From Campylorhamphus procurvoides (lineage: Eukaryota > Chordata > Aves > Passeriformes > Dendrocolaptidae), in contig WBMV01000141.1 in the NCBI GenBank assembly GCA_013396655.1, positions 172,136-236,135 of the forward strand: a stretch of 64,000 nt of DNA. Direction: 5' to 3'. The translations under genes were made by a program, and so were the position numbers. The notes beneath the pieces were generated by a model that was not told where the DNA came from, searched no databases, and saw only the letters and a program-made list of their open reading frames with translations. Below, piece by piece: positions 25,381 through 38,615 of the stretch. Each line of letters begins with the position of its first letter. Position 1 is the first letter of the stretch.

Positions 25381-25737
25381 TTTTAGATGCAGAGCTGGAT
25401 CTAACTTTTCACATTATCAATACTCATAAAACCACGTCAATGTGTGAATCATTGCGTATTCTGGAATTAGGTTTGTGCTCAATGACTTGATGTCATTTCC
25501 TATAACTTGTGAGTGTGTGAAAGAGCATGTGAGACAGAGAGATATGGTTTATGTCTTCATTTGCCTTCTAGAAGTCATGTAAACAGGTATAAAGGCTTGA
25601 TCCTTTTTCAGCAGGAGCATATCTCTGCAAAGATATATGTTTCTTATGATTAATTTTCATCCATTTTGTTTTAATGTCTTGTAACCTCCATATGGTAGAA
25701 GAGTCTTGTTTAAATAAATGGATTATTAATATGTTGG
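25381..25737 (+). other. GPR143 3' UTR
   Basis: From the stop codon to just past the first AATAAA. It holds no open frame of note. The end is estimated from the poly(A) signal; longer forms are possible because further AATAAA motifs occur downstream, for example near 26,645. Confidence 0.55.
25713..25718 (+). terminator. GPR143 poly(A) signal AATAAA
   Basis: Canonical AATAAA about 335 bases after the GPR143 stop. A G/T-rich stretch (TGTTGGGTTTTT) follows within 25 bases, as expected for a cleavage and polyadenylation site. Confidence 0.6.
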
Positions 25738-28533
25738 GTTTTTAAATGTGTTACCTTGCTTGTCTTGCTCAGCAAAAAATTCCTTACCAAGAATTGCAGC
25801 TCTAGGATTTCTGAGGCACCATTTCCAGCCTTGACAGTCTGGTAAAGCACTAGTGACAGCAAAGTCTGACTTAAGCAGAAATATTTCCTATTTGTGTAGA
25901 CTCTCACTGATATAGTCTTCTTTTAGCTTGTTTATGTACATTTTTGGTGTAGTTTTATCAAGGGAGCTGAAAGGCTTTTTAAAAAAAATCAAGCCCAACA
26001 TAAGTTCCACAAAAGCTTCAGAATAATGTTTTCATTTCGCTCCTGGTTCAAGCAAAAATAACCCTTCAAACTATTTTTTAGTATGGATTCAGTTCGATTG
26101 CTTTGTGCAGTTACCTAACAGGATTATGACTGTTGGGGCAGGTGCATTAAGAGATAATGTGCATAGAACATTTTGATGCTCTGACTGCTCGTCATAAAAC
26201 AGAATAAGTAAAATCAATAGTCATTTCTATGAGTGCTCTGCTTTATATCTTCATCTGCTGAATGAAGAGATATTAATTCCATTCTCCTTATCTCCTCAGA
26301 TACATACCTCTTTTGGTACAGTGCCCTAAATACCTATATCCAAACAGTTCCCCAGATTGGTTCAAAGTTAGGAAAAAATGAGGACCATGTCTACTCTAGG
26401 CTTTTGACTTCATAGCAAAAGTAGAAGTGATATGATTGCAGTCTGTTTGTACTGGAAGCTGTTTACAACAGTTTGACTGATGGCATGGTGGAAGCCCCTC
26501 GAGCCCAGAGAACCTCCCTCCCTTTCTTCAGCATGTGACCAGGGCTGGGCTTTAAGCCCTGCTTACATTCACTTTGGCTGAACTTCACTGGCTGTCCCCA
26601 CCTTTCTTTTCCAACCCAGTCCAGTTTCAGCTATTGCAAAGAAGAAGAAATAAAAAAATTGTTAAAGACAGCTGAAAGATTAATGCAATAATAACATGAA
26701 GCTTAAGCTCCTGTGTTACTTGGGGGAGTCCCAGGATGGTTAGACATTCAGGATCAGCAGAACCAATACAGAAAATTATTGAGTGGCTAATTTAAATAAA
26801 TCGGCTTCTTGAGCTAATTGTTTGATACAAAGCTGTTAAACAATGATTGGGCAACTATTTAGGCAGATCATTACAGAGCTGTGGCTGGTTTGGAGCACAT
26901 ATTTTACATTGTGCCCTGTAGAAATCCTTGTGGCTTTATGGCTTTGTATTGCTGTTCTCGTTGTCAGAACTACTGGCAGATCATGAGACCCTTTCCTTTC
27001 ATCACAGTCATTTGTTATCTAGCTAAGTATAAAGAGAAAGCATGCAGAATTATGAGCAGATTACACTGATCCTTTTGAAATAGAGACCATTTTTCAGGGC
27101 AATACTCATCACAGCTGAGGTCAAAAGAGCAGGAAAAATGGAGAGGTGGAATTGTTAGCAAAACTTTTCAGATGCTATGTTGTGAGCCAAGCTGCAAAAC
27201 CCTAAACCAAAATTAACTGTCTCTGGCTTCGTGGGAATAATTATGTGGCACGAAAGCACTTGGGAGGTGACAAGCTGTAGCAAGAGGCCCTGTGAGATGA
27301 CTGAATGACTAATCCTTCCCTCCCTGCACTGCTCCAGGGCACCTGTGGGACAGAGAGATAGGGTGCCCCAGTCCTGGTCCCGGCAAGGCTGTGAGCAGCT
27401 CCTGAGAGATGCCAGGTGGCTGCTGGCACTGGAACACTCCTGTAATGGGATAGCTTTCTGCAAGGGCCATGCTTTGCTCCTCTCCTTTTCTTGTTCTTTC
27501 ACAGTTATCCTTGAGGGGTTGGGGGTGAGTGTGGTGTGTCTGTGTATTAGAAATCTAGAGGGATGTCATCAAGAAAAGTTAGGACTCACCTGAGAGCTTA
27601 AGACAACTAGTTTTGGTGGACTGAGAAATTGATATGGAGCATTGCAGAGTAAAATGACAGTAGTTTTTGACTTAGAGGAGAGGTAGATGAGAGGAGAGTT
27701 TCCTTACCTGCTATTCATTCCCAGCTTCCAGTGAAGGAGGCATTCCTTCACAGCTTAAAGCAGGGTGATAATCGGTTCTACTCGTATGTAACCATGACCA
27801 CATTTGATTTCACCCCACACAGACCTTGTTCTTGCATCACCATTCAAGAAACCAGGTAAAGCATTATCTTCTTCAAGTATTGCAGCAGGTGCCACTCTCT
27901 TCCCACCAGGAAGAAGCTTTTGAGGTACATTACTGATTACCCCCACTGCCTGTGATTGCTGCATGCATATGATGGGGTAGACACAGGCTACCATAGATGG
28001 CTTCATTTTGAGGGAAAGTGTGTGATCTAAGAATCAGAAATGGCAAGGTATAGACACCATGTCCTGGGCAGCACAGCTGTAACACCAGCCTAAACGCTGC
28101 CTTCCTAAGTGTGCCAGCCACTGTCCACTGAGAGGAGCCTTGTGCTTGTCAGCACGCAGAAAAACATCCTCGCTTTCGTTTCAATGATGATTTGTATCTG
28201 TTTAGTTATCATGGAGGCTGCTCTGGTGGATGAGGGAAGTGCTTGTCTCTGGCCTGAATATTTGTTTTCGAAGGTGTGTTTCAAACATGGCCTGCGTTAA
28301 CAAGGGAGAGCTTTTGTCAATGCTGAAGTCCATAGATGCAGAGTCTGTGGTTTTCATTTTACTCTATCTCTGGGAGGGGCTCGCTCCCATAGTCACACAG
28401 CTCTTCCATTCATGAGCTGTTTCTCTGGAACAGCAAGGTGTGACTCAGAGAAGTAAACAGAAGAACAGAAGTAAACCAAGATATGATACTGTCTAATAAA
28501 ATACATGTAGCTGAAGTATTATTTCAAGAGCAG

Positions 28534-28596
28534 AGCAGTTGTCAGTTTTAGATTCTTGTATTTCACAGCAGTTGTCGGTTTTAGATTCTTGTATTT
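28534..28596. repeat. 33-bp tandem duplication
   Basis: The segment starting AGCAGTTGTCAGTTTTAGAT repeats 33 bases later with one A-to-G change, indicating a recent local duplication. Confidence 0.93.
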
Positions 28597-29144
28597 TTGG
28601 TATATTAGAGCCTTTTTGAATTTATTGATGGGAAAAAATGTAAATTAAGAAAAAAAAACCGCGTTGAATCCAGGCACTGAAATATAATTACTGTCCTGGA
28701 ATCTCATAAAGAGGTTATCTATACATACAGGGCAGAATTGCCTCTATTTAATACCCCTCTCACCTCCCAGCCTACTTATCAAATGCAACCATGCACAGTA
28801 AGTGTTCTCTGTATTCACCAAAACTTATTTTTAAGCACTGAAAGATAAAATGAAAACTTCTGGGAAAAGTGCCTTCTCATATCCTGTAATATTTTCTTAA
28901 ACACTCCTAGTTGTTTTCTGCTGGTGGAAGAGGACATATGGAACTGTATTTGACCTGCCAGCCTCATGCATTTAATTACTATTTGGCCAGATGTTCAGGT
29001 TAATTGCAAAGCTGAAATATGAGCGCTAATAAAATAATAAACAACTTGAATAGGCAGATTTCATGCATACCAAAATTCTGTGTTTATGAGGTCCACCATA
29101 TGTCTGAATACCAAAATCCTAACTACAACTCTCATGAAGGCCTT

Positions 29145-29167
29145 CTTTTGGTCTTGTAGACCAAAAG
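29145..29167. repeat. Perfect inverted repeat, 10-bp arms, 3-base spacer
   Basis: CTTTTGGTCT and AGACCAAAAG separated by TGT, in the intergenic region. Confidence 0.95.
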
Positions 29168-31455
29168 CATGGAGACAGCTAGAAAGTGAAATGTTAGATG
29201 TGATCCCCCCATGCCCTGTATATCCATACTTGACTTGTGCTTTAGTAATTGCCTCTGTGTATTCACGCTAAAAAGTTATCTGATCTCCAAAAATTTTCAT
29301 AATTTTTATGGAATCCTCAAATTTAGAGTAATCCCAGATGAAAATCACTAACCACATGGTAGTTAATGTAAGAGGGGTCAGATGATGTCTGGTTCATTCA
29401 TTCTTTGAGGAACAGACACGCATATGTGTGGACATCGGAGCTGGCAGCTGAAGGAGGTGCAGTCTTACAGGAAGAAAAATAGGGAGCACAGTCGAGTCCA
29501 GGGATGCAGGGATGAATCTGTTTTCCTGGTTTATGTTCCTTAGGGTATGCTGTGAGCTGTAGGGAAAGTTGGTTCTTGCACTGCAGCTCTCTAAGCAAAA
29601 TTTTAAACATTCAGGGCACTAAACTCAGCAGGAGCTTTGTCAGAAAATTTTTCAAAAGGCTGAGAAAATTTGAGCATGTGGATACCAGGGAAACCATCCA
29701 GTGATGAAAGTGATGGGAAGACTTTCTGTTGCTTCTGCATCTCTTGGTTGCTGGGGCTCACAACATTTTGGGCTGGCAAGAAGGTTTTTAAGGTTTCATG
29801 CTTCTCTGCAGAGGACATTTGCCTCTTTGCAAAGCCAGCCCCTAGAGCTGAGGAGGCTTGCAGGGTGGCAGCTCACTATGGCCCTGGGCACCGTCCTGTG
29901 GTGTGTGGCAGTACAGAGGGCTCCGTGGGTCTCTTTGTGCCCTGGTGTCATACTGGGATGAAATTCAGGCAGCCTCTGCCCAAACTTTTGTGGGTAGAAC
30001 ACCAGGTCTTAAGGGGTGGAGAAGAGCCATGGTGGGTTGTGTTTCTGCCTCTGGAGAGCAGGAGACTAATTCTGTTAATAAAGACAACCTTTGTGGATGA
30101 AGCCCTGTCCTATCCTAGTTTTTCACCAGCTTTCCTCTGTCTTCCTCTGAACACTTTCATACTGCATAGCCAAGAGGGTAAATGGAGGCCTTGGATCCTT
30201 GTCCTCCAGCTGCTTCCACAGAGGTACCCACGGATCTATGAGCCTCCTGAAAAGCCTTGAAAATGTGTAGAACCAAACATGACCTCTTTTACCATGCTTA
30301 TTGGAAAAGGTGCTTTTTAAAGACCAGGGTTTAAAACAACGCAGTGGGGTTGGTGTTCCATGATGTAAGGAGCCAGCTGTGATGGCTGGGTTGTCCTGCA
30401 GCACCCTGCCCGCTCAGAGGGCACCAGGGCTCAGGAAGCACGAAAACACTGGCAGCCATTCATTGCAGCTGTAGCCACATGATAGCATCTGCTCCTGGTT
30501 TGCCTGCTACAGCAGATCTTGAGTGAATTTCTTGGAGAAAAAAGAAAAAAGCAACAACACAACTCCCTCCTTAGGCCAAAGCACTCGACCAAGCACCACC
30601 TTTCATGAGGCAATGAAACGTCCTCCCAGCCTGCCCCTGGTCACGCGCTGCCATGTGACAGGGAGCACAGCATTCTTCTCACCAGCCCTTTCCTCAAGGC
30701 ACCAGACATGACTTGCCAAGGATCAGAAGCATTCCCCCAGCCACACTAAGTGCTCTGTGTAACAACCCAGCTCTGCTAAACCCCCCTGTCAGGCAGTCAG
30801 CCATCCCCTAGGAATGCAATTACACTCAGAACAATGCAGTGGAGGCTAGATAAGGCAGCTTTTGCCTTAGTTCCCAGGGATTTTATAGTCTGAAAGCTGG
30901 TATACCCAGATTCCTGCCATATAATGCTTGAATTTAAAATGAAAAAATAATGGCACCTACATTAGCAAAATACTTTTCCCTAACGACAAAAGACTTTCTA
31001 ATAAATATCTTTAAGTGCAATAGATGCCTTTCCGCCTGCTTTGCTGGGCTCTGACGCTAGTGAGCTCCATGACTTCACTGGAAATGAGGCTGATGTTGAG
31101 TAACTGGAAACCTGCGAAAGGCATGAGTGGGTAAGCTGAAAACACAAAGGCAGCCACAAGGCTCCACAAGGAGAACTATTCCTCTCGAGGATTTTTTTTC
31201 CATAGCACCATCTTCAAGTATGAGTTTTATTGGTACGTTACAGGGAGATAAAAATGGCATGTATTGTTTTAATTTATTTTATGAAGATAGCATACTGTAG
31301 ATACCCACTTAATGGATTTTTATTCCAGATCAGATTCTGATCAGACCTGTGAAGTTGTGGGGTGGCCTCTTGCCTTGCTTCTGCCAGCAATTGTGAAAGA
31401 AACTGAACTTGGTCGCAATTACACAAAAACTCATTTGTCAGGTGCACATGCATCA

Positions 31456-31497
31456 CAACACACACACACACACACATACATGTGCGTGCGCATGTAA
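31456..31497. repeat. CA microsatellite
   Basis: About ten CA units followed by an alternating purine-pyrimidine tail (ATACATGTGCGTGCGCATG). Confidence 0.95.
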
Positions 31498-34352
31498 GTA
31501 CTCTTTCCGTTTTAGAAGCATAGAAACATAGTTTCTGATGATGGGCAAACCATAAATTAACTTGGTTTGTGTTAGAAATTTTTTTTGTCTTTCTCCTCCA
31601 AATGCTATTGCCTTTTATTAAAAACCACTATCAACAAGCACCCGAAAGATACTACTTGAAATGATGAACAAATATTCAAACCCTCAAATTTTCATAAAAA
31701 TAGAATTTTAACATTCAGTTCACTGCTACTGCAGAATGTTCTTCAAAAACCCCATAGAAAATCCCAGCAACATTTTCTCATTAAATTGTCATTGCCTTCT
31801 CATTTTTTTTTTCAGGGCTATTTTCCAATGACAAGTGTTTGGTTGGTTTTGGTTTATTTCAACTGACTGAAACAATAATTTATTACATGGGCCTCCAAGA
31901 GGCTACTGTAGAATATTTGCTTGGGAGAAGCAAGTCCAGTCACGATATCCAACTTAGAAAAAAATCCAGTGAGAATGCCTTTCTAAACAGTAGATTAGAA
32001 AAGTTATATTTTTTCTAATTGCTTTGATATGTATTCCTTGATCAAATCATAAGTCTTGGACCTCTAATAGGGATATGGGAAAAAAAAAAAGGGTGTCTGT
32101 GTGCTGACTGAACCACAGGCTCTCTGCCTGTGTCATCTTCTGTGGAGGAAGGTGAGTGGGTGGATCATTAGACTTGGTCATTTCATGGTGCTTTAAAGAT
32201 GGCAACACCGCACTGAGGACTTTTCCACCCAGACCTCTTATTCTTGGGAGTCTAGGTTCCCATCCACCCTAAGTGCCTGCCGTGTGAAAAGGGGAGATTT
32301 TCTCAAACACTTAATGTTTGATTAGTCTGTCAATGCCCTTGAAGGACTCACATGAACAGGTTATGGAATAACACTTTATTAATAAATTTGTGACAGGTTA
32401 AGATTTGAGGCTGCCTGTGATAGTATTTGACTGCAAAAACCTCTCATAGCAATAAAGCAATTCAAAGCAGTAACTAACAGGCTCTAATCCCTAACAAAAA
32501 TTAGCTCCAAGATAATCATTCAGCATGCGCAGAGTACAGTTCTTGCCCACTAGACATCCCTGTGGGAGATGCTGACTGATCCCAGAAGTTACTCTGGAGT
32601 CTTCCCTGAGTTCTCTCCATTCTTAACTTACTTTTATATTATTTCTTTAAGTTTAGACGAAGTCTGAGTGACTTTAGTCACACATGGTACCACTGAGGGG
32701 TGGTTGTACCTTGGGGGTGGGTATTTCAGTATAGAAAAACTTGGGACAGGATCATGTGTCAGTTCAAGGAGAGTGATTTTGCCACATTTGCTAATTCAAG
32801 GACATCTTCCTTTTATCTCCCTTGGGTTTCAGCTGCTGTGTGGTTTATCAGCTAGGAAGTAGCACCAAGTTCCCTCCTCTGCAATGGTTTTGACAGAGCC
32901 TGACCAGTGTCTCCACTCTGCTCTTCCCTCCATTTAGTCCCCCTTAGATTGCATTGTGTGTGGGAGGTCAGGTATTCCATGCAGGGAGTAGCTACTGTGT
33001 TTTTCCCTATAACTTCTGTACTGTTTATCTTTTTACCCTCAGTCATCTTCCCACAGTGCCCTCACTGACAATACTCTTGTGTTTCAGCCCAGCTGGCAGG
33101 ACACCATGGCTGTAGGGATTGCAGGAAATCTCAAAACCACTTCTAAGACCTTTCTGTCTTTCCCTTAAATAAAATATTCAGAATTTTTCAGGAACTGCAA
33201 CATAGCGTGTAGGGATGCAACACTCACTTGACACCATGGATTTTCAGAAACCTAAAGAGATAATTCTCAGTTTTGGAACGGCAGAACTGCAGTGCTTTGC
33301 AACTAAATCCGTTTTCATTTGTTGTGCATTTCTGAGTGTGATGAATTACTCCAGCGAAGGACGTGGGTGCCAAACTTTGTCCCAGTATTAATGGAAAGGA
33401 TTTGGAAAGTGATGAGCAGAACCTTATTTTGATATTTTGTATTGAGATAGATAGTAATTAATTACATGGTGAAGCCAAGGTTTCTTCTGTGAAGGTAAAA
33501 GGTATTAGACCTCGCAGACATAAAGAGGATATAGCTGCTTTCCGGTAGCTATTAGGTTTTGTATTCTTTTGGTTTGGAAATGGAAAAAAACTATCTCCAA
33601 GGAAACAAAGATCTTCCTTCCTATCGGGAAAGGAGTCAGCAAGGATGATAAATTCCTTGCCAAGTGAGTAATTTCTTCACTTAAGACTTCAAAGCTTTAA
33701 AAATTACTTTTTATACCACAGAGCTTAGATATGAAATTGCATGTGCTCTTAATGCACAAAGATGATCTCACCCTTGACTGGAAATGATACATAGAAAGGT
33801 GGCAGGGAAATGAGTACTTTTGAGCGAAATGCTGGTATTACATCTTCCCAAAATAGCTCTAAAAAGTACCTTTTAATTGCATTGCATCCTGACAGAAGTG
33901 AGAAGCAAGTGTTTAGGACTGCTCAATGCTTCCAGTGTTAGTTGTCACATAATTTTCAGGCTAAGTAAATATATATAGGATAAATAAAGGAAAACTAAAC
34001 TATCATTTTAGTTTGACAGTCATGTATTTTCTTGAAACACTCCTGCAAATGACATGACTAAAAATAGGACCATCACATAGCATTTAAGAAGCATGTAAAG
34101 TGAGAGATTTTACACAGCTCTACCTATTAAGCTCTACTGTGCTGCCTCCTAAGCTCTCACATTCTTTATTTTGAGAAGCTGTTACGAAGACAGCTGGTGG
34201 TTCCTGGTCTTGTGAGAGCTAAACAACCATATTTGTCCTAATGGTACATTAATGCTGTGCACATTTCAGAGCATGAACTGACAGAAGTGTCACTGCTGTA
34301 TTGATTGTTGCTATACCAATGCTTGCAGATAATGCTTTGAAATAGCTTGATA

Positions 34353-34383
34353 TACATATATACATATATATTATATATATATT
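34353..34383. repeat. AT-alternating tract
   Basis: Imperfect TATA/CATA repeats just beyond the inferred TBL1X 3' end. Confidence 0.85.
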
Positions 34384-34657
34384 GCTTTCTTCATTATAGG
34401 TGTACTTGATAATGGTGAGTTGTGTGGTGTTTGTGGTAATCTGTAATAAAGAAAATTAGAGGCTAAATTCTCCATGCCCTGTGTATTACAAAATCCTATG
34501 TACACACAGCTGTGATCAGGCTGGGTAACCCTTTAGATCAAGACACCACAACACAACTGAAGTCACCCAAGCCCAGCTCTTAAGCGCAGGATCCAAAATA
34601 GCCAGAGAAGAATAAGGAACAACATGCACAGAATTCTCTAATATCAAAATATAGCAA

Positions 34658-34663
34658 TTTATT
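34658..34663 (-). terminator. Candidate distal TBL1X poly(A) signal
   Basis: AATAAA on the minus strand, followed by a T- and G/T-rich stretch (TATTTTGATATT, then GTGCATGTT). Chosen as the distal end because the resulting 3' UTR length suits the gene. Confidence 0.45.
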
Positions 34664-35128
34664 CAAGACACTGAATATGATCTGTTGATTCTCTCCTTAA
34701 AACAAATGAACTACAATACACAAGGTGAATTTGAAGAAAGTGTGTGGGGGGAAGAAACAAAATATGGGTTGATGTTGTTTCAACAGAACCTGGGAAACGC
34801 TGAAATGAGAACCAAGTCTGGCTGCAAGTCTGACACAGACAATAAAAACTGCAGAAGCCAGAATTCAGAACTTCAGTGAGTGGCTGAAAGAACATTTCTG
34901 CAACTGACAAAGAACCACATATTTTAAAAAGGCAGTAACAGGAAAAAAACGGAGGAAAAATTAAACAGGGAAAAAGAAAAAGAAACCCAAAAACAAAGCA
35001 GACCCTTACATTTGACAAAGTGCACTTCACTTGGCTCTAAAATTAGCTATTTTTTTTAAACAAATTAAAAGGAAATTTCTAAGATGTAGCATGGGGTTAA
35101 TGTGTGTATAACCCTGTAAGTCAGGCCC

Positions 35129-35134
35129 TTTATT
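35129..35134 (-). terminator. Alternative TBL1X poly(A) signal
   Basis: AATAAA on the minus strand (TTTATT on plus), about 3.8 kb after the TBL1X stop. It could give a slightly shorter transcript than the signal at 34658. Confidence 0.3.
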
Positions 35135-37817
35135 GCCCCATAAGGGACCCAGTGTTTTCTACATAAAAGATTCAGTATCCTTCTAACCCACCGAGTAGAG
35201 TGGTTTTTCAGAAACTGGGTTTTTTTCACTTCAAGGCCAGTTCCAGACAGCCAGCAAGGATAAAAATCCAGCAAGTCTCTGGATCCTGTTTGGCCACTGA
35301 AGTTTTTCCATTTCTCTTCTGTTACAAAGAACTATAAACAAAATTATAAAAAGAAATTCTATGAAAAAACCAAGTCCCCTGGCTTGTTGCTTTGTGCAGT
35401 TCTGCTTTAGGGGAGTTGCAGAAAGGCTCTGCTGGCTGGGAACGCCGCTCTGCTGTGGTCGAGGATAGTGAGAGCTCCCACGAGCAGTTCTCCAGCTTTA
35501 GGCTGAGACATCCACCTTGAACTACTGCCTGGAAAAGCCTCTGTCCCCACTGCCCATGTCCTAAAGAAACCATCTCCTTAGGCTAGGATTAACCTTCACA
35601 ACTACACCTTCTGCCTCCCTTAATAGATGGAAACTATCTACTACAGCATCTTTGAGGATTTTCCAAACTTTAGGGTCTGGAGGAGGGGAAGGAAGGTCAA
35701 TTTTTTTAGCTCCTCAAATACGCTGCTTTTGAATCTGATGGTCTGTATAGAAAACTTATAGCAGCAGCCTCTCTCACGAGTGGGGCTTTGCAAAACAACT
35801 GATATTCAAATTTTCTCTTGGCTTCTTACCTCCATGTAGGCAGGCAGAAGAAAAATGGTGTTCTGACGAACAAAAAATAACAGAAAAAGGAAAGAGGTGG
35901 CACGGACACTGCCCAGTTACCTACAGTAGCTATCCTGGGAACAAATACAGCCTAGAAAACACAGGCTATGTAGCCAGTCAGTCATGTGGCACTGGTGAAC
36001 TCAGATTGAGCTAACTCATCTCTTCAGATCCTGAGGTCTGGCCTATTCAGGTATCTCAAGAGAGAGAGGCAAGGTCAGAGCCCCATCAGTGCTGCCCTCC
36101 ACTGCTCTGCTGCCCACAGACTGGCAACTTCTGCCTGCTATTCTCAGAAATGCCACTGAAAAGCAGCTTAGGAAGTTAACCGTGTATATCCAATGACTGT
36201 AATCAAATCATTGACCCAACCGTGCTTTATAAAACCACATTATGCCTTTGTATCCAAATTCAAGTCTGTCTTTGAGCAAGTCATCTTTTTCTTTAAAAAA
36301 AAGTAGTGACTTTAAATTAGTAGGTACATGTGGCTATTATAAAACAGTGCAAAACTTCCATGTGATAATCTGCAGCCTATATTCTTGAAGCAGAAAACTA
36401 AGATTAACACATAAACGCATTTAACACCAAAAATAATGCTTGATATCTTCTAGCATCCAATTAGTTGAGATAAATTACAAACAAGCCTAACTGACATTAA
36501 TAACCAAAATTTCAGGTAACTGCTTTCACCTCAGGACTGAGTAAAAGTTTTAGTAGTTATTTCTTTATGTTCTTTTCTCCTTTCCAAAGGTGTATTTTTC
36601 AGAAACGTAGCTGAAGCTGGCAGTGACTAGTTCCACTGCAAGGACTAAGACCCTGTACAGATGCAAGGATAAAGAGAAGAAAAGTCAGGAGAAAAAGTGG
36701 TGTACAGATTCCACAATGATTCCATGGTGCTTTGCAGGTCTTACACCACCATTTCAGTCCTGGGGCTCTGGATTTGCTCAGTTCAAATCACCACTTCAGC
36801 AGCTGTGATCAAATCCAAGAGAAGATGCTGTATTACAACCATTTTGGGCAGGAAGGTACTACATATGTTAATCTCTCTCCTACAGATCCTAGCCTAGTCT
36901 GTGGGCTAGAGAGGACACCTGTCTGACTCAGCCAGTTCTGCGGATCTGTCTAAGTAATACGTGCCACCACCTCAAGGCTGCCTTTATAGTTTACAGCACT
37001 TTCAGTAAACTCTGACTATAGGTCCTTTGCATCTATGATTTCGTCTTGGAGTAATGTCATCTTCAGTTGGCATCTGTGCAAGCGTCAGGGTTACAGTAAA
37101 GAAATCTTGTCCAAAGTGCTTTGGAACTCTCCACTGTCATTCTCATCACTTCATCCACCTTAATTTTATAGTGGTATGGACGCTGAGATGTAATTTATGT
37201 ATCTTTTATGATGTTGTCACCTAATGAAGAATTTGAGGTTGTCTTTTGAGCACCACACTGAGGACCACCTCAAGGCTAAACCTGCCTGGGCAGACAGCAA
37301 GCCTCTAAGTGCAGGCCCAGAGCTTTCCTAGCAGGATGCAGCACAAGCACAGCTGAGGGTGACAGCAGCACCACACACCACCAGATGCTATGGAAGACCC
37401 TGCTTCCTGGTGTTTGTGGTCTGTGGATGGACAGGAGCTTGGCAAGAGTCCATTCTTCAACAGTGACAGAAGCAGTCAACATATGTCAGTTCAACTGGTC
37501 TCATTAGGTCAGTGGTAAAACCCCACTGACTTACTGGAATAGAAATAGCTGAGTGGGATGAGTAGTGGAAGACAGCACTGCTTAGTAAGGCCATGGGCAG
37601 CCAAACCCATGTTCTGTCGAAATTTGAACTATCTCTATAGGAAAGAAGATACACAAGCATTTTTTCCTGGCTATTGAAAACAATGAATGCTATATTTATA
37701 GCCTCAAACGTAGGAATCTCTTTGAATAAATGTACATCATCAAACAGCCATAAAAATTGAAATAAGACTATATAAATGGCTGGATGCTGGAAGAGGACCC
37801 TTAGTCAAGGACTGGTA

Positions 37818-37823
37818 TTTATT
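37818..37823 (-). terminator. Proximal candidate TBL1X poly(A) signal
   Basis: AATAAA on the minus strand about 1.14 kb after the stop codon. Use of this site would remove most of the long 3' UTR. Only the hexamer supports it. Confidence 0.3.
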
Positions 37824-38128
37824 GTATCAAACGACATTTTTTATAACAGCACTTTCTGAGAGAGAAAAAGGATACTGCACCTTTCATGTTACCTGGACTC
37901 TATGTCATTCTTTTTGCTTGAATTACACAACTGGTCTACATTTTGTGGTCATTTTAGGCTTTTAAAACTGTTTAACATAAAAAATATTTTTTTTCCAAAA
38001 ATACACTGGGTTCTTTCTGTTAAAAGTCATCTTTCTCCTGTAAAAATCTTCCCCAGCACTGCATTCTTATATAAAGCACTTATTACACAATTTGCTGAAA
38101 GTGCCCTTGAGACGCTAAGATCTGAAGC

Positions 38129-38360
38129 ATGGAGGATTTTTTTTCTTTTAAACAGAGAAAAAGAAAGGAAAAGGAAAAGATAGAAGAGAGGAGAAGCAGT
38201 CTGTCAAAAATTTTCATTGTCATGTCCACCTGGCTGCATCTACTACGGGCATACAGGGAAAAAAGAAAAAAAAAGAGGAAGAAGAAAGAGGAGAAAAAAA
38301 AACAGAAGGAGAAGTCGGGAGTGGAAGGGAGAAATAAAAGGAAAACAAAAGTTTCATCCT
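38129..38360 (-). repeat. Purine-rich plus strand (C/U-rich in TBL1X mRNA sense)
   Basis: Two long stretches of nearly pure A/G on the plus strand (about 38145-38200 and 38258-38350). In the TBL1X transcript they are polypyrimidine tracts, the kind of sequence bound by PTB-family proteins. They lie 600-850 nt after the stop codon. Confidence 0.6.
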
Positions 38361-38594
38361 AAGCCTGGGATCCTCCAGGCTGTAATATTCCAGCTGATAG
38401 AAAAACCACTGAACAAAAAAAGTAGTCTAGAAAATAGAAAGTGTTGTGATTACAAAGTTGAGCATATCATCAGTACAAACTGGTCTTTGAACGTCCTTTG
38501 GGAGAGCAACTGTAGTGTCCAAATTGGAAGGAAAAAATACAACACCGCATGAAGGAGGATTTTTTTTCCCTTTTGGTTTATCACAGCATTTTTC

Positions 38595-38615
38595 TTTTTT
38601 TTTTTTTTTTTTTTT
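38595..38615. repeat. T(21) homopolymer within a T-rich block
   Basis: An uninterrupted run of 21 T on the plus strand, with further T runs to 38650. It reads as oligo(A) in the TBL1X mRNA sense. Confidence 0.9.

Larger units (their letters stand above)
25738..34639. other. Intergenic DNA between the GPR143 and TBL1X 3' ends
   Basis: About 9 kb between the two convergent genes. It holds a 196-codon open frame without recognisable similarity (29670-30260), a 33-bp tandem duplication, a short inverted repeat and a CA microsatellite. No gene is supported. Confidence 0.6.

Noticed and set aside
38129..38552. Lysine- and arginine-rich open frames
   Set aside because: Translations of a purine-rich tract on the strand opposite the TBL1X 3' UTR; no protein-like composition outside the tract.
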